From G963666705 sp963666705 (GTDB lineage: Bacteria; Pseudomonadota; Alphaproteobacteria; CADEGL01), in assembly GCA_963666705.2 (NCBI GenBank), contig CAXXKO010000001.1, positions 496,001 to 560,000 on the forward strand: a DNA stretch of 64,000 nucleotides, in the 5' to 3' direction. Position numbers and translations under genes: made by a program. Shown piece by piece: positions 1-10,928 of this stretch. How positions within the stretch are numbered: position 1 is the first letter of the stretch; every line of letters starts with the position of its first letter. The notes below the pieces were generated by a model. The model did no database searches, had not been told where the DNA came from, and was given only the letters and a program-made list of their open reading frames with translations.

Positions 1-585
1 ACGATCCACGACGTAGATGGCTCCGGCTTCCGGCAAGAGCATATCGAGGGCATGAACGTCGTGCAGCTTGCCATCCGAGATGTGGATAAAACTCGGAATG
101 TTGCCCCGCAGGTCGAGCAGCGTGTGCATCTTCACCGCCGCCTTGGTGGTGCGGAAGTGCGCCCACGGAAAGACCGACAGGCACAGAGCGATGGTCGTCG
201 AGTCCAGGGCGTAGACGGTATTGGTCAGGTCCAACCCCAGTTCTTCGTCGACGTACAGCGTCCTCGCCTGGGTGATGAGCCGCTGGGCCAACGCCGCATG
301 GATACGCCAGTCGCGCCTTTCGTTGGCATCGGCCAGCGTCGAGCGCCGGACCGGCTGGCGGAAGCCCATGTGATAGAGTTTCGATGCGTGGACCGAGAGG
401 CAGGTCTCGATGTCGCGCAGGCTTTCCCGGTAGGTCAGCTGGGCGAAGGCCATGGACCGGTATTGCTCGGCGCAGGAAAGCGTCCGGACCCGGTGATCGC
501 CGACATACCGGTCGACGATCCGCGTGAAAGTAGTCCATGGCAGGAAGTCCATGAGCTGAGCGAACAGGGTCTTGCCGGTGTTCAT
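1..585 (-). CDS. IS4-type transposase, N-terminal 195 codons (3' end outside window)
   Basis: Reading the minus strand from ATG at 585 gives an uninterrupted 195-codon frame that runs off the window at base 1. It starts MNTGKTLFAQLMDF and has the N-terminal helical region found in IS4/IS5-type transposases, followed by the start of an RNase H-like DDE core (LDSTTIALCLSVFPW, with the first catalytic Asp in LDST). GAGG lies 8-11 bases before the ATG; a second in-frame ATG two codons upstream is less well placed. The C-terminal half, with the other catalytic acids, is not visible, so integrity cannot be judged. The region 586-722 should hold the right end of this element and the start of the next IS; I could not fix the terminal repeats. 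Confidence 0.8.
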   Translation of the reverse strand, partial: MNTGKTLFAQLMDFLPWTTFTRIVDRYVGDHRVRTLSCAEQYRSMAFAQLTYRESLRDIETCLSVHASKLYHMGFRQPVRRSTLADANERRDWRIHAALAQRLITQARTLYVDEELGLDLTNTVYALDSTTIALCLSVFPWAHFRTTKAAVKMHTLLDLRGNIPSFIHISDGKLHDVHALDMLLPEAGAIYVVDR

Positions 586-722
586 GAGCATCTCCTCGGA
601 GAAACTCCGAAAAGTGCTCCATCCAATTCAAATCGACACCATGCATTTTCGCTTCAAACCCCGCAGAAATCCTGGCTCTCAAAGCCAGCACCGCTCAGTT
701 AACCGGACAGCAGTGAGTGAGT

Positions 723-1795
723 CTATGAAATCACCTTCATGATCCATGGATAGGCGCAGAGGGTTCGCATACGATCCGGTTCTGCGATGAGGTCGATCCA
801 TGCTTGGCAACAGGCGTCGATGATGGCCTCGGTGTCGTCGAGGACGCGGAGCGATAGGAAGCGTTCGCGTAGGTAGAGCCAAACCCGCTCGACGGGGTTG
901 AGTTCGGGACTGTAAGGCGGCAACAGCGCCAAGGTGACGTTGTCGGGGACGGTGAGGGCGCGCTCGTCGTGCCAACCGGCGCCGTCGCACATCATGACGG
1001 CGTGCGCATCCTGGTCCAGGGTATCGGCGAAGTGTGCGAGAAACAGGTCCATGACCTTGGCGTTGACGCTCGGCATCACCAGGGTGACGTCGTCGCCGGT
1101 GTCCGGGCGCACGGCGGAGAAGATGTAGGCCCACTGGTAGCCGATTTGACGCGTCCCGGGGGCACGCTCGCCCCTGCGCCACCACCGGTGACACACCCGG
1201 CCCTTGTTGCCGACGCGCGCTTCATCCTGAAACCACAGCTGTAGGCGCTTGTCGGGATGCGCCGCGGCGGTCGCCTTCAGGATGTCGCGAAGCCCCCTTT
1301 TTTGAAGCGCTCCTGCGCTTCGGCGTCCCTTCGCGGGTGGCTCGGGCGCGCCTTCTGGCGGGAAAATCCCATCCGCCGTAGAACCCGGGTCATGCTCGAG
1401 GGGTGGTAGGTCTTGGCGAAGCGCTCCTCCAGCCAGCGGCACAGATCGGCCCGGGTCCAGGCGCAAACCCCGTCGCGCTCAGGCTCCGGCCCGGCGATGA
1501 TGACCGCCGCCAGCGCCGCTTCCTCGTCTGCCGTCAGCCGCCGCGGCGAGTAGCCCTTTGGACGGTCGTGAAGCCCCTCCAATCCCTTTGCATTGTAACG
1601 AACAACCGCGTCGCGAAGCGTTTGGCGATCCATCCCCGCAAGCCGCGCGGCATCAGCCCAGGGCATCTCCTCCAAAGCATTCGCGATCCCATAGGCCCGC
1701 GCCGCCGCTCGACCGTACGATTCCACGCGAGCCCAGCGCCGAAGCTCCAAAGGCGTCAAATCATCCCGTATCTTGAGTGCTGGATCCCATGACAT
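723..1795 (-). CDS. IS630-family transposase made in two frames (probable -1 frameshift)
   Basis: The N-terminal frame runs from ATG 1795 (MSWDPALKIRDD) to a stop at 1277. It carries the helix-turn-helix and winged-helix part (WADAARLAGMDRQTL). The C-terminal frame (ending at 723) carries the DDE_3 core: FQDEARVG (first Asp), MMCDGAGWH (second Asp), PPYSPELNPVERVW (third acid, Glu). The two frames overlap at a run of six A followed by five G on the minus strand, near 1295-1305, where a -1 slip joins them. This is a known way for IS630 elements to make full-length transposase. A fused product would be about 355 residues, normal for the family. All three catalytic acids are present, so this copy may be active. 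Its 5' side runs straight into a second, damaged copy. Confidence 0.8.
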
Positions 1796-1812
1796 CCCCC
1801 ACATCTGGTTCT

Positions 1813-2710
1813 GCGGAGATCCATGCTTGGCAACAGGCGTCGAATGGCCTCGGTGTCGTCGAGGACGCGGAGCGATAGGAAGCGTTCGCCGGGGTTGAGT
1901 TCGGGACTGTAAGGCGGCAACAGCGCCAAGGTCGTTGAATGAGGGCGCGCCCGCCAAGTCACATCATGACGGCGTGCGCATCACTGGTCCAGGGTATACG
2001 AGAAACAGGTCCACCTTGGCGTTGACGCTCGGCATCACCAGGGTGAAGCGGAGAAGATGTAGGCCCACTGGTAGCCGATTTGACGCGTCCCGGGGGCATG
2101 CGCCACCACCGGTGACACACCCCTTGTTGCCACGCGCGCTTCATCCTGAAACCACAGCGTAGGCGCTTGTCGGGATGCGCCGCGGCGGTCGCCTTCAGGA
2201 TGTCGCGAAGCCCCCTTTTTTGAAGCGCTCCTGCGCTTCGGCGTCCCTTCGCGGGTGGCTCGGGCGCGCCTTCTGGCGGGAAAATCCCATCCGCCGTAGA
2301 ACCCGGGTCATGCTCGAGGGGTGGTAGGTCTTGGCGAAGCGCTCCTCCAGCCAGCGGCACAGATCGGCCCGGGTCCAGGCGCAAACCCCGTCGCGCTCAG
2401 GCTCCGGCCCGGCGATGATGACCGCCGCCAGCGCCGCTTCCTCGTCTGCCGTCAGCCGCCGCGGCGAGTAGCCCTTTGGACGGTCGTGAAGCCCCTCCAA
2501 TCCCTTTGCATTGTAACGAACAACCGCGTCGCGAAGCGTTTGGCGATCCATCCCCGCAAGCCGCGCGGCATCAGCCCAGGGCATCTCCTCCAAAGCATTC
2601 GCGATCCCATAGGCCCGCGCCGCCGCTCGACCGCGATTCCACGCGAGCCCAGCGCCGAAGCTCCAAAGGCGTCAAATCATCCCGTATCTTGAGTGCTGAT
2701 CCCATGACAT
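1813..2710 (-). pseudogene. Second IS630 transposase copy, broken by many small deletions
   Basis: This stretch is a near copy of the adjacent IS630. From about 2160 to 2690 it is almost identical to 1240-1790, with a 2-bp loss near 2632 and a 1-bp loss near 2699. In the part encoding the catalytic core (about 1813-2160) it lacks about a dozen short words, from 1 to about 35 bases, relative to the first copy. Both the N- and C-terminal frames are therefore broken. The junction with copy 1 lies near 1820 and the left 60 bp or so of the element are missing. The remaining words are unmutated, with losses but hardly any substitutions, which is not how an old pseudogene normally looks. An assembly or consensus artefact is a real alternative. 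Confidence 0.75.
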
Positions 2711-2982
2711 CCCCCACATCTGGTGGGAGACCATAGAATCACAATCCGCCATCATCCGCCATCAATGAATATCCCGAGAGTCAATTCAGGCGCTCACTGG
2801 TATTATACCAACGGCCCATAAGAATGACCCGTTGTATGTTCCCTCAAGCGCCGGGCGGGCGCATCCGCGCCCTTGGCTTACCTCGCATAAGCTCGGGCGC
2901 GCGGTCGCGCTTGCCAGCGGTCGACGGGTCAAGCTCATCGGCCGCTGGTATTACCCTCGGGTCACGCGCCGCCCCGTAAGCC
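2711..2982. other. Intergenic stretch between IS630 remnant and purA
   Basis: About 270 bases with no supported gene. The first part continues the IS end (ACATCTGGTGGGAGACCA, a small imperfect palindrome). The remainder includes TGGTATTATACCA at about 2799-2811, a short palindrome. I see no clear U-rich terminator for purA. Confidence 0.4.
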
Positions 2983-4275
<1,293 letters not shown>

Positions 4276-5436
4276 TCAGCCCCCCGCGTCCCGTTCGAGC
4301 GCGCGCGGGATGCCGCCGATGAGGACGTGGCTGCACCTCATGCGCCCCGCTTCCGCCTCCACGTCCGCCACCGCCTCCAGTCCGGCGAGGGCGACCCACC
4401 CCTTCTCGCGCAGGCGCCGGCCGGCTTCGCCCGGCGTGCCGAAAGGCAGGAACAGCCGGTCCCCGGCCTCGGGCGCGGGCAGCGCCCGCAGGACGATCTC
4501 GACGGTAAAGGTGAACCCGGTCGCCGCCTCGCCCGGGGCCGGGCCCGCGAGATAGCGCCCGCCCCGGCCCAGCTCACCCCGCGCGCCGCGGGCGAAGATC
4601 GCGAAGCTGGTGCCGGTATGATACTCGAAGCCCCGGTTCTCGACCGGATCGACGGTCAAGCCGAGCGTGGGCGCGCCCGCGCGGATCAGCGCCACCACGC
4701 GCGCGAGCCGCCCCACTTCCGCCGCCGCCGCGGGAAGCAGCGCCAGCGCTTCCAAGCGCGCCAGCGCCTCCTCCGCCGGCCCGGCAGCGGCCAGCAGGGC
4801 CTGGAACAGCGCCCCGTGGGCGCCCGCCGCCGCGGCGACGCCCGCGGCATCCTTGTGGTCGAGGGCCTCGCGCAGGCCGGCCGCCGTTCCCGCCTCGATG
4901 TCGAGCCCCCCGCAGAGCACGGGCACCAGCGTCGGCGCGGTGAGATCGACCGAAATGCCGTCCATGCCCACCTGGCCCAGCGCCTCGGCGGCCAGGAGCA
5001 CCACCTCGGCGTCGGCCGAGACCGGCGGTGCGCCGATGATCTCCACGCCCACCTGAACGAGCTGGCGCTCGGGCACGAGCTGGGTCGCGCGGACGCGCAA
5101 GACCTCGCCCGCGTAGCTGAGGCGCAGGGGCCGTGGCGCGCCGCCGAGGCGGGTGGTCGCGATCCGCGCGACCTGCAGAGTCATGTCTGCGCGGACGCCC
5201 ATCATGTGCTGGGAGACGGGATCCATCAGGCGAAAGGTGTAGCCCGCCATGGCGGCGCCGGACCCACGCACGAGGGTATCCTCGAACTCGACGAGGGGCG
5301 GCTTCACGCGCTGGTAGCCGTGGGAACCGAAGCAGGCGAGCAGCTGCTCGACGACGCGCGCCTCATGCGCGGCCTCGTCCGGCAGGCCGTCCCGCAATCC
5401 CGCGGGCAGCAAGGCGATCTCCGCTGGCGCCGACAC
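4276..5436 (-). CDS. hisZ: ATP phosphoribosyltransferase regulatory subunit
   Basis: HisZ is a catalytically dead relative of histidyl-tRNA synthetase. It binds the short form of HisG and makes it active and histidine-sensitive in the first step of histidine synthesis. The 386-residue protein keeps the class II synthetase fold signature in PLRLSYAGEVLRV (about 99-111) and the GFEYHTGTSFAIFARG region near 270, but is shorter than HisRS and lacks an anticodon-binding domain. The start ATG at 5436 (MSAPAEIALLPAGLRD) fits family N-termini. It forms an operon with purA with no intergenic base. The upstream region (5437-5732) is shared with the divergent signalling gene. Confidence 0.95.
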   Translation of the reverse strand: MSAPAEIALLPAGLRDGLPDEAAHEARVVEQLLACFGSHGYQRVKPPLVEFEDTLVRGSGAAMAGYTFRLMDPVSQHMMGVRADMTLQVARIATTRLGGAPRPLRLSYAGEVLRVRATQLVPERQLVQVGVEIIGAPPVSADAEVVLLAAEALGQVGMDGISVDLTAPTLVPVLCGGLDIEAGTAAGLREALDHKDAAGVAAAAGAHGALFQALLAAAGPAEEALARLEALALLPAAAAEVGRLARVVALIRAGAPTLGLTVDPVENRGFEYHTGTSFAIFARGARGELGRGGRYLAGPAPGEAATGFTFTVEIVLRALPAPEAGDRLFLPFGTPGEAGRRLREKGWVALAGLEAVADVEAEAGRMRCSHVLIGGIPRALERDAGG

Positions 5437-5732
5437 GATCCGCCCTATCGCTGCGACGGCGCGGCATCGGCCGGGCCGTTCCTCCTACACACGGCGGGCC
5501 GCACGCGGCGGCCCACGGCCTAACTAGCCCGATTCGGCCCCGTGCGGCAATCGAAAACCTCCCGGCCCGGCCACCGAACCCGACCCGGCCGAGGGCGGCG
5601 TTAACGCAATCTTAAAGGCGGGCGAGTTAATCTCACTGCACGCAGGTAGCGGCCGGCACGCGATGGAAACGCGCCGGTCCTCGCCCGGGGAGCAGCCGCA
5701 AGGCCGCCTCTTGTGAGGGAACAGGACGGATC
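5437..5732. promoter_or_regulatory. Divergent control region between hisZ and the REC-GGDEF-EAL gene
   Basis: About 296 bases must hold promoters for both directions. It is GC-rich apart from a block around 5600-5640 with two GTTAA words 27 bases apart (5600 and 5627 region). I could not define convincing -35/-10 boxes. Confidence 0.35.
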
Positions 5733-7589
5733 ATGACGACGGTGCCCATAGTTATGGCGAATCGCGACCCGCTTTCGGAACAATCCCCGGAACGGAGCGA
5801 TCGCGTCTTCCTGCCCGCGCCGTCGGGTCCCGTGCGCGCCCTTCTGGCCTGCTCGGCCGAGCAGGATTGGCGCAACATCGATTCCCTGCTCTCCCGAGTC
5901 ACCCACACCCAATACCGGCTCAAGCGCGCCGCCGGCTACGGCGCCGCCGTGCGCGCGATCGCCGAGGAGAGCCACGATGTCCTGGTGGTCGACGACCGGC
6001 TGGATAACGGCACCGCGATAAACCTCCTGCGCGAGGCGGCCGAAAACCGGTGCGCCATGCCCGTCATCCTCATCACCGGCGAAGAGAACGCCGAGATCGA
6101 GGGCTGGGCCATCGAGGCCGGCGCCATCGACTGCCTGGCGCGGCGCGACCTCTCGCCGGCACTCTTCGACCGTGCCATCCGGTTGGCGCTGACCCGCAAG
6201 AATGCCGCGGATCGGATCCGCCGTCTGGCCGAGTTCGACCAGCTCACGGGCCTCGCGAACCGGACCTCGTTCCGCGCGATGCTGAACCGGGCGATCGCCC
6301 AGGCCCGCGGCGGCGACCGCATGCTGGCCCTGATGCTGGTGGGCCTCGATCGCTTTACCCTGGTCAACGAGACCATGGGCCACGCCGCGGGCGACACGCT
6401 GTTGCGCTCGGTGACGGATCGGCTGTGCAATTGCATCCGGGCGGCCGCCGACCGCCATACGGACATGCTGGCCCGGGTCGGCAACGACGAGTTCGCCCTC
6501 GTGCTCGAAGGGATCGAGTCCCTCGACGAGGCGGCCGCGATCGCCGAGCGCATCAGCGGATCGATGGCGCCGCCGTTCGATATCAATGGCCACGAGATAT
6601 TCGTGACCACCAGCATCGGCATCTCGACCTATCCCCTGTGCGGCTGGAATGCCGATACCCTGATCAACAGCGCGAACACGGCCGTTCACCGCGCCAAGGA
6701 GCGGGGCCGCAACTCCTACCAGTTCTACACCCGCACGATGACCGCGCGGGAGCTCCAGCGCCTGGTCCTGCAGACGAGCCTGCACCGCGCCCTCGAGCGG
6801 CGCGAGTTCCAGCTCTATTACCAGCCGCAGATCGGCCTCGGAGACGGCGCCCTGATCGGTGCCGAGGCCCTGCTGCGCTGGCGGCACCCCGAGTTCGGCC
6901 TGCTCGGCCCGGACCAGTTCATCCCGCTCGCCGAGGAGACGGGGCTCATCATTCCGCTCGGCAACTGGGTGCTGGACTGCGCCTGCGCGCAAGCGAAGAT
7001 CTGGCGCGACGCCGGCCTGCCCGACCTACGCGTGGCGGTCAACCTATCGCCCCGGCAATTTCGCGAGCCCTCGCTCGCCGCTTCCATCACGGACGCGCTC
7101 GAGGGGGCGGGCCTGACGCCCGATCATCTGGCCCTCGAGCTCACCGAGAGCATCCTGATGGAAGATACCGACATGTCGAATTCGGCCCTGTCCCGCTTCC
7201 GCGATATGGGTCTGCACGTTTCGATCGACGACTTCGGGACCGGCTATTCCTCGCTCAGCTACCTCAAGCGCTTCCCGCTCGACGCGCTCAAGATCGACAA
7301 GAGCTTCGTCCAGGACATCACCACCGACACGGACGACGCCCATATAGCCACGGCCATCATCGGCCTCGCCCACAACCTCAACCTCGGCGTGATCGCCGAG
7401 GGCGTGGAGGCATCGGCCCAGCTCGACTTCCTGCGCGACCGGAATTGCGACGCTGTGCAAGGCTTCCTCTACGGCCATCCCGTGCCGGCCGAGGAATTCG
7501 AGGCCATGCTCCAGAACCGCCGCACCTCGACGGGCGCGGGCGACGGCCCCGCGGCCCCGGTGATAACTCTGGTCTCGCAACTGGACTAA
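5733..7589 (+). CDS. REC-like / GGDEF / EAL c-di-GMP signalling protein
   Basis: A 618-residue soluble signalling protein. Residues about 28-150 resemble a response-regulator receiver (DVLVVDDRL holds a candidate phospho-acceptor Asp; PVILITGEE follows). A GGDEF domain spans about 165-330 and an EAL domain about 345-600. The EAL domain keeps the key motifs of an active c-di-GMP phosphodiesterase: EALLRW, ESILME, DDFGTGYSS, LKIDKSFV, EGVE and QGFLYG. The GGDEF signature is altered to GNDEF (in RVGNDEFALV), so cyclase activity is doubtful and the domain may only sense GTP. The start is ATG 5733 with a weak AGGA; ATG 5754 is an alternative. The 3' end overlaps the convergent serA stop by four bases. 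Confidence 0.92.
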   Translation: MTTVPIVMANRDPLSEQSPERSDRVFLPAPSGPVRALLACSAEQDWRNIDSLLSRVTHTQYRLKRAAGYGAAVRAIAEESHDVLVVDDRLDNGTAINLLREAAENRCAMPVILITGEENAEIEGWAIEAGAIDCLARRDLSPALFDRAIRLALTRKNAADRIRRLAEFDQLTGLANRTSFRAMLNRAIAQARGGDRMLALMLVGLDRFTLVNETMGHAAGDTLLRSVTDRLCNCIRAAADRHTDMLARVGNDEFALVLEGIESLDEAAAIAERISGSMAPPFDINGHEIFVTTSIGISTYPLCGWNADTLINSANTAVHRAKERGRNSYQFYTRTMTARELQRLVLQTSLHRALERREFQLYYQPQIGLGDGALIGAEALLRWRHPEFGLLGPDQFIPLAEETGLIIPLGNWVLDCACAQAKIWRDAGLPDLRVAVNLSPRQFREPSLAASITDALEGAGLTPDHLALELTESILMEDTDMSNSALSRFRDMGLHVSIDDFGTGYSSLSYLKRFPLDALKIDKSFVQDITTDTDDAHIATAIIGLAHNLNLGVIAEGVEASAQLDFLRDRNCDAVQGFLYGHPVPAEEFEAMLQNRRTSTGAGDGPAAPVITLVSQLD

Positions 7590-9163
7590 AAATGCAGGGC
7601 CTTGACCTGGACGATGTCCGGCAGGGCCGCCACCTTCGCGAGGACCTCGGCGCTGAGCGCTTCGTCCACCTCGATGAGCGCCAGGGCGTCGCCCCCCGGC
7701 CCGGCGCGGCCGAGGCTGAAGGTGGCGATGTTGACGCCCGCGGCGCCGAGCGTCGTGCCCAGGTTGCCGATGATCCCGGGCACGTCGCGGTTGCGGATAT
7801 AGAGCATGTGCGGGCCGAGCTCGACCTCCACGGCGATATTCTCGACGGTCACGATGCGCGGCCGGGCGCCGGCGATGAGGGAGCCGGCGACGCAGCGGCT
7901 GCGCCGCTCGGTCTCGACCGTGAGGCGAATCAGGTTCTGGTAGTCCGCCGCGCGGTCGTGGGTGACCTCGGTCACCGCGATGCCGCGCCCGCGCGCGATG
8001 ACCGGGGCATTGACCACATTGACCGAATCGAGATGGGGCGAGAGCAGGCCCTGAAGCGCCATGGCCGTGAGCGTCCGCGTGTCGAGCGCCGTCACCTGGC
8101 CCGAATATTCGATCGTCGCGGACCGGATGCCGCTTTCCGTGATCTGGCCGGCGAAGCTGCCCAGTTGGTCGGCGAGCTTCAGGTAGGGGTGTAGCCGGGA
8201 CGCCTCCTCGGCGCTGATCGCGGGCATGTTGATGGCGTTGGCGATGGCGCCCGAGAGCAGATAGTCCGAGATCTGTTCGGCGACCTGGACGGCGACTTTC
8301 TCCTGCGCCTCGGAGGTGGAGGCGCCAAGATGGGGGGTGGCCACCACGTTCTCATGCCCGAACAGGACGTTCTCGTGGGCCGGCTCCCGCGCGAACACGT
8401 CGAAGGCGGCGCCCGCCACCTTGCCCGCCTCGAGCGCCTGGTGCAGGTCCGCCTCCTCGACCAGCCCGCCGCGCGCGCAATTGATGATGCGCACGCCCGG
8501 CTTCATGCGACCGATCGCCTCGGCATCGATGATGCCCCGCGTCGCGTCGGTGAGTGGGACGTGAAGGGTGATGAAATCGGCCCGGCGGAACAGCTCGTCG
8601 AGCGCCACCTTCTCGACATGAAGCGCCGCGGCCCGTTCGGACGAGAGGTAGGGATCGTAGGCGATCACCTTCATGCGCAGGCCGAGCGCCCGCTCGGCCA
8701 CGAGTCCGCCGATGTTGCCGCAGCCGATTATCGCCAGGGTCTTGCCGGTGAGCTCGACTCCCATGAAGCGCGATTTCTCCCACTTGCCCGCCTGGGTCGA
8801 GCGGTCTGCGGCGGGAATCTGGCGGGCGAGGGCGAAGAGGAGGGCGATGGTGTGCTCGGCCGTGGTGATGGCGTTGCCGTGGGGCGTGTTCATCACCACG
8901 ACGCCGCGGGCCGTCGCCGCCTCGACATCGATATTGTCGATCCCGATGCCGGCGCGCCCCACGACCCGGAGCGCCCCGGCCCTCTCGAGGAGCGCCGCCG
9001 TCACCTTGGTGGTCGAGCGCACGGCGAGGCCCTCGTAGCCGCCGATGATGGCGGCGAGCGCCGCCGGGTCGAGGCCCGCGCGCACCTCGGCCGCGATGCC
9101 CCGCGCCTCGAACACGCGGCGCGCGGCCACGCTCATCTTGTCGGCGATCAGTACCTTGGTCAC
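7586..9163 (-). CDS. serA: D-3-phosphoglycerate dehydrogenase
   Basis: Oxidises 3-phosphoglycerate to 3-phosphohydroxypyruvate, the first step of serine synthesis. The 525-residue protein is the long type: a catalytic/NAD+ domain (GCGNIGG loop near 148; RG in INCARGG near 235; Glu in FAREPAH near 264; His in ATPHLGAST near 283), then an ASB domain and a C-terminal ACT domain (RDVPGIIGNLGTTLG near 460) that can bind serine for feedback. I chose GTG at 9163 because it gives the family N-terminus TKVLIADKMS; the frame stays open far upstream into serC, but in the wrong sense for that protein. serC lies 19 bp upstream, so serC-serA is an operon. Confidence 0.96.
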   Translation of the reverse strand: MTKVLIADKMSVAARRVFEARGIAAEVRAGLDPAALAAIIGGYEGLAVRSTTKVTAALLERAGALRVVGRAGIGIDNIDVEAATARGVVVMNTPHGNAITTAEHTIALLFALARQIPAADRSTQAGKWEKSRFMGVELTGKTLAIIGCGNIGGLVAERALGLRMKVIAYDPYLSSERAAALHVEKVALDELFRRADFITLHVPLTDATRGIIDAEAIGRMKPGVRIINCARGGLVEEADLHQALEAGKVAGAAFDVFAREPAHENVLFGHENVVATPHLGASTSEAQEKVAVQVAEQISDYLLSGAIANAINMPAISAEEASRLHPYLKLADQLGSFAGQITESGIRSATIEYSGQVTALDTRTLTAMALQGLLSPHLDSVNVVNAPVIARGRGIAVTEVTHDRAADYQNLIRLTVETERRSRCVAGSLIAGARPRIVTVENIAVEVELGPHMLYIRNRDVPGIIGNLGTTLGAAGVNIATFSLGRAGPGGDALALIEVDEALSAEVLAKVAALPDIVQVKALHF

Positions 9164-9182
9164 GGGCGGCCTGTCCAATCCC

Positions 9183-10337
9183 CTACCCACCGTCGGCGAC
9201 GCGCGCGTAGGCCCAGTCGAGCCAGGGCAGCAGCGCCTCCACGTCGGTGCGCTCCACTGTGGCGCCCGCCCAGATGCGCAGGCCCGGCGGCGCGTCGCGA
9301 TAGCCATTGATGTCGTAGGCCACGCCCTCCTCTTCAAGGAGGCCGGCCATGCGCTTGGCCGCCGCCGCCTGCGCCGCGCGCGCGAGGCGGGTGAACCAGG
9401 GCGCCGTGATCGCGAGGCACACGGAGGTGCAGGACCGGGTCGCCCGTTCCGCCGCCAGAAAGTCGATCCAGTCGCGGTTCTCGGCCCAGCGGGCGATGGA
9501 GGCGAGATTGCCCTCGCAGCGCTCGATGAGCGCGCGGCCCCCGCCGATGCTCTCGGCCCATTTGAGGCCGTCGAGCGCATCCTCGACGCACAGCATCGAG
9601 GGGGTGTTGATGGTCTCGCCCCGAAAGACGCCTTCGTTGAGCGTCCCACCCTTGGTGAGGCGAAATATCTTGGGCAGCGGCCAGGTGGGCTTGTGGCTTT
9701 CGAGCCGCTCGACCGCGCGCGGGCTCAAGATCAGGACGCCGTGCTGCGCCTCGCCCCCCAGTACCTTCTGCCAGGAGTAGGTGACGACGTCGAGCCGATC
9801 CCAGGGCAGGGCCATGGCGAAGGCGGCCGAGGTCGCGTCGCAGATGGTGAGGCCGGCCCGGTCCGGCGCGATCCAGCTTCCGTCCACCACCCGCACGCCC
9901 GAGGTGGTGCCGTTCCATGTGAAGACCACGTCGTGCGCGGGATCGACCGCCGCGAGGTCCGGCAGATGGCCGTATTCGGCGTCGATCACCCGCGCGCCCT
10001 CGAGCCCGAGCTGTCCGACCACGTCCGTGATCCAGCCCCGCCCGAAGCTCTCCCAGGCCAGCATATCCACCGGCCGGGGACCCAGGAGTTGCCAGAGCGC
10101 CATCTCGACGGCGCCCGTGTCCGAGGCCGGCACGATGCCGAGGCGGTAATCCTCCGGCAGGCCGAGGAGGTCGCGGCTGCGCGCCACCACCTCGGCGAGG
10201 CGCCGCTTCCCCGCCGCCGAGCGGTGCGAGCGGCCGAGCAGCGCGCCTTCGAGCACGGCCGGCCGCCAGCCCGGCCGCTTGGCGCAGGGGCCGGACGAAA
10301 AATTGGGGTTCCGGGGCCGGGCGGGCGGCTGTTCCAT
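9183..10337 (-). CDS. serC: Phosphoserine aminotransferase
   Basis: A PLP enzyme that converts 3-phosphohydroxypyruvate and glutamate to phosphoserine, the step after SerA. The 384-residue protein starts at ATG 10337 (MEQPPARPRNPNFSSGPCAKRPGW); NFSSGPCAKRPG is the substrate-binding N-terminus of the alphaproteobacterial SerC branch. The PLP lysine is in YSWQKVLGGEAQHG (about 190). The frame is open 25 codons further upstream, but that extension is low complexity. No strong ribosome-binding site is visible. Operon with serA. Confidence 0.94.
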   Translation of the reverse strand: MEQPPARPRNPNFSSGPCAKRPGWRPAVLEGALLGRSHRSAAGKRRLAEVVARSRDLLGLPEDYRLGIVPASDTGAVEMALWQLLGPRPVDMLAWESFGRGWITDVVGQLGLEGARVIDAEYGHLPDLAAVDPAHDVVFTWNGTTSGVRVVDGSWIAPDRAGLTICDATSAAFAMALPWDRLDVVTYSWQKVLGGEAQHGVLILSPRAVERLESHKPTWPLPKIFRLTKGGTLNEGVFRGETINTPSMLCVEDALDGLKWAESIGGGRALIERCEGNLASIARWAENRDWIDFLAAERATRSCTSVCLAITAPWFTRLARAAQAAAAKRMAGLLEEEGVAYDINGYRDAPPGLRIWAGATVERTDVEALLPWLDWAYARVADGG

Positions 10338-10439
10338 CGGTGCCGTGGGGCCTGGCGCGGGGCGATCCCGCGACCGCGCGCGGATACTATGGGCACGGTC
10401 GGAGCGCGTCAACGCAACTCATGCTGCACCGCACAATGA

Positions 10440-10703
10440 ACTTACCCGAGCCCGTGGCGCCGACGCGAACATAGCGGCATCGTTGACGGTGGCGGGAAGC
10501 GTTGGGAGATCGTCCGCGCCATGACCGGCGCCGGCCCGCTCGCCATCCGCGCGGTTGCCCGGCGCATGGGCCGCGACGTGAAATCGGTCCACGGTGACGT
10601 GCACGCGCTTCTCGAGGCGGGTGTTCTCGACCGCAACGACGATGGCCGGATCGTATTTCCCTATGATGAAGTCCATGTGGATTTCATCGTGCGTGCGCTT
10701 TGA
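10440..10703 (+). pseudogene. C-terminal half of a winged-helix DNA-binding regulator
   Basis: The open frame from 10440 reads, in its later part, KRWEIVRAMTGAGP..., then ARRMGRDVKSVHGDVHALLEAGV and GRIVFPYDEVHVDF. This is the winged helix-turn-helix C-terminus of small bacterial/archaeal regulators of the HVO_A0114 type, which are usually about 100-140 residues long. The N-terminal half is absent: upstream of about 10490 the frame makes no family-like protein and hits TGA at 10437. The first ATG, at 10521, would give only 60 residues. Most likely a deletion remnant; expression as a mini-repressor cannot be excluded. Confidence 0.6.
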
Positions 10704-10928
10704 GGCTCCTCGACCAGGCTCGAGCCGCGGTCCCGAATCTCTCGTGTGGGTCGGAATAGCCGGGGCCGCCTCGCGCGCTCGGCTCGCCGGCTTGGCACTG
10801 GACGGTGTCATAACCGTCGCCACCTCTCCCGCCCCTGTGTGCCGGCGCGCCTTCGCGCCGCTTCCCAAGTCGGCCGCGCGGGGCCAAGATAGTGGCCGCA
10901 CCGCCAAAACAACGGGGCCTCGAGGATC

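Noticed and set aside
969..1244. Plus-strand frames opposite the IS630 transposase
   Set aside because: Shadows of the transposase; no start signal or domain.
9163..9649. N-terminal extension of serA by 162 codons
   Set aside because: The extension reads serC in another frame; the family N-terminus starts at GTG 9163.
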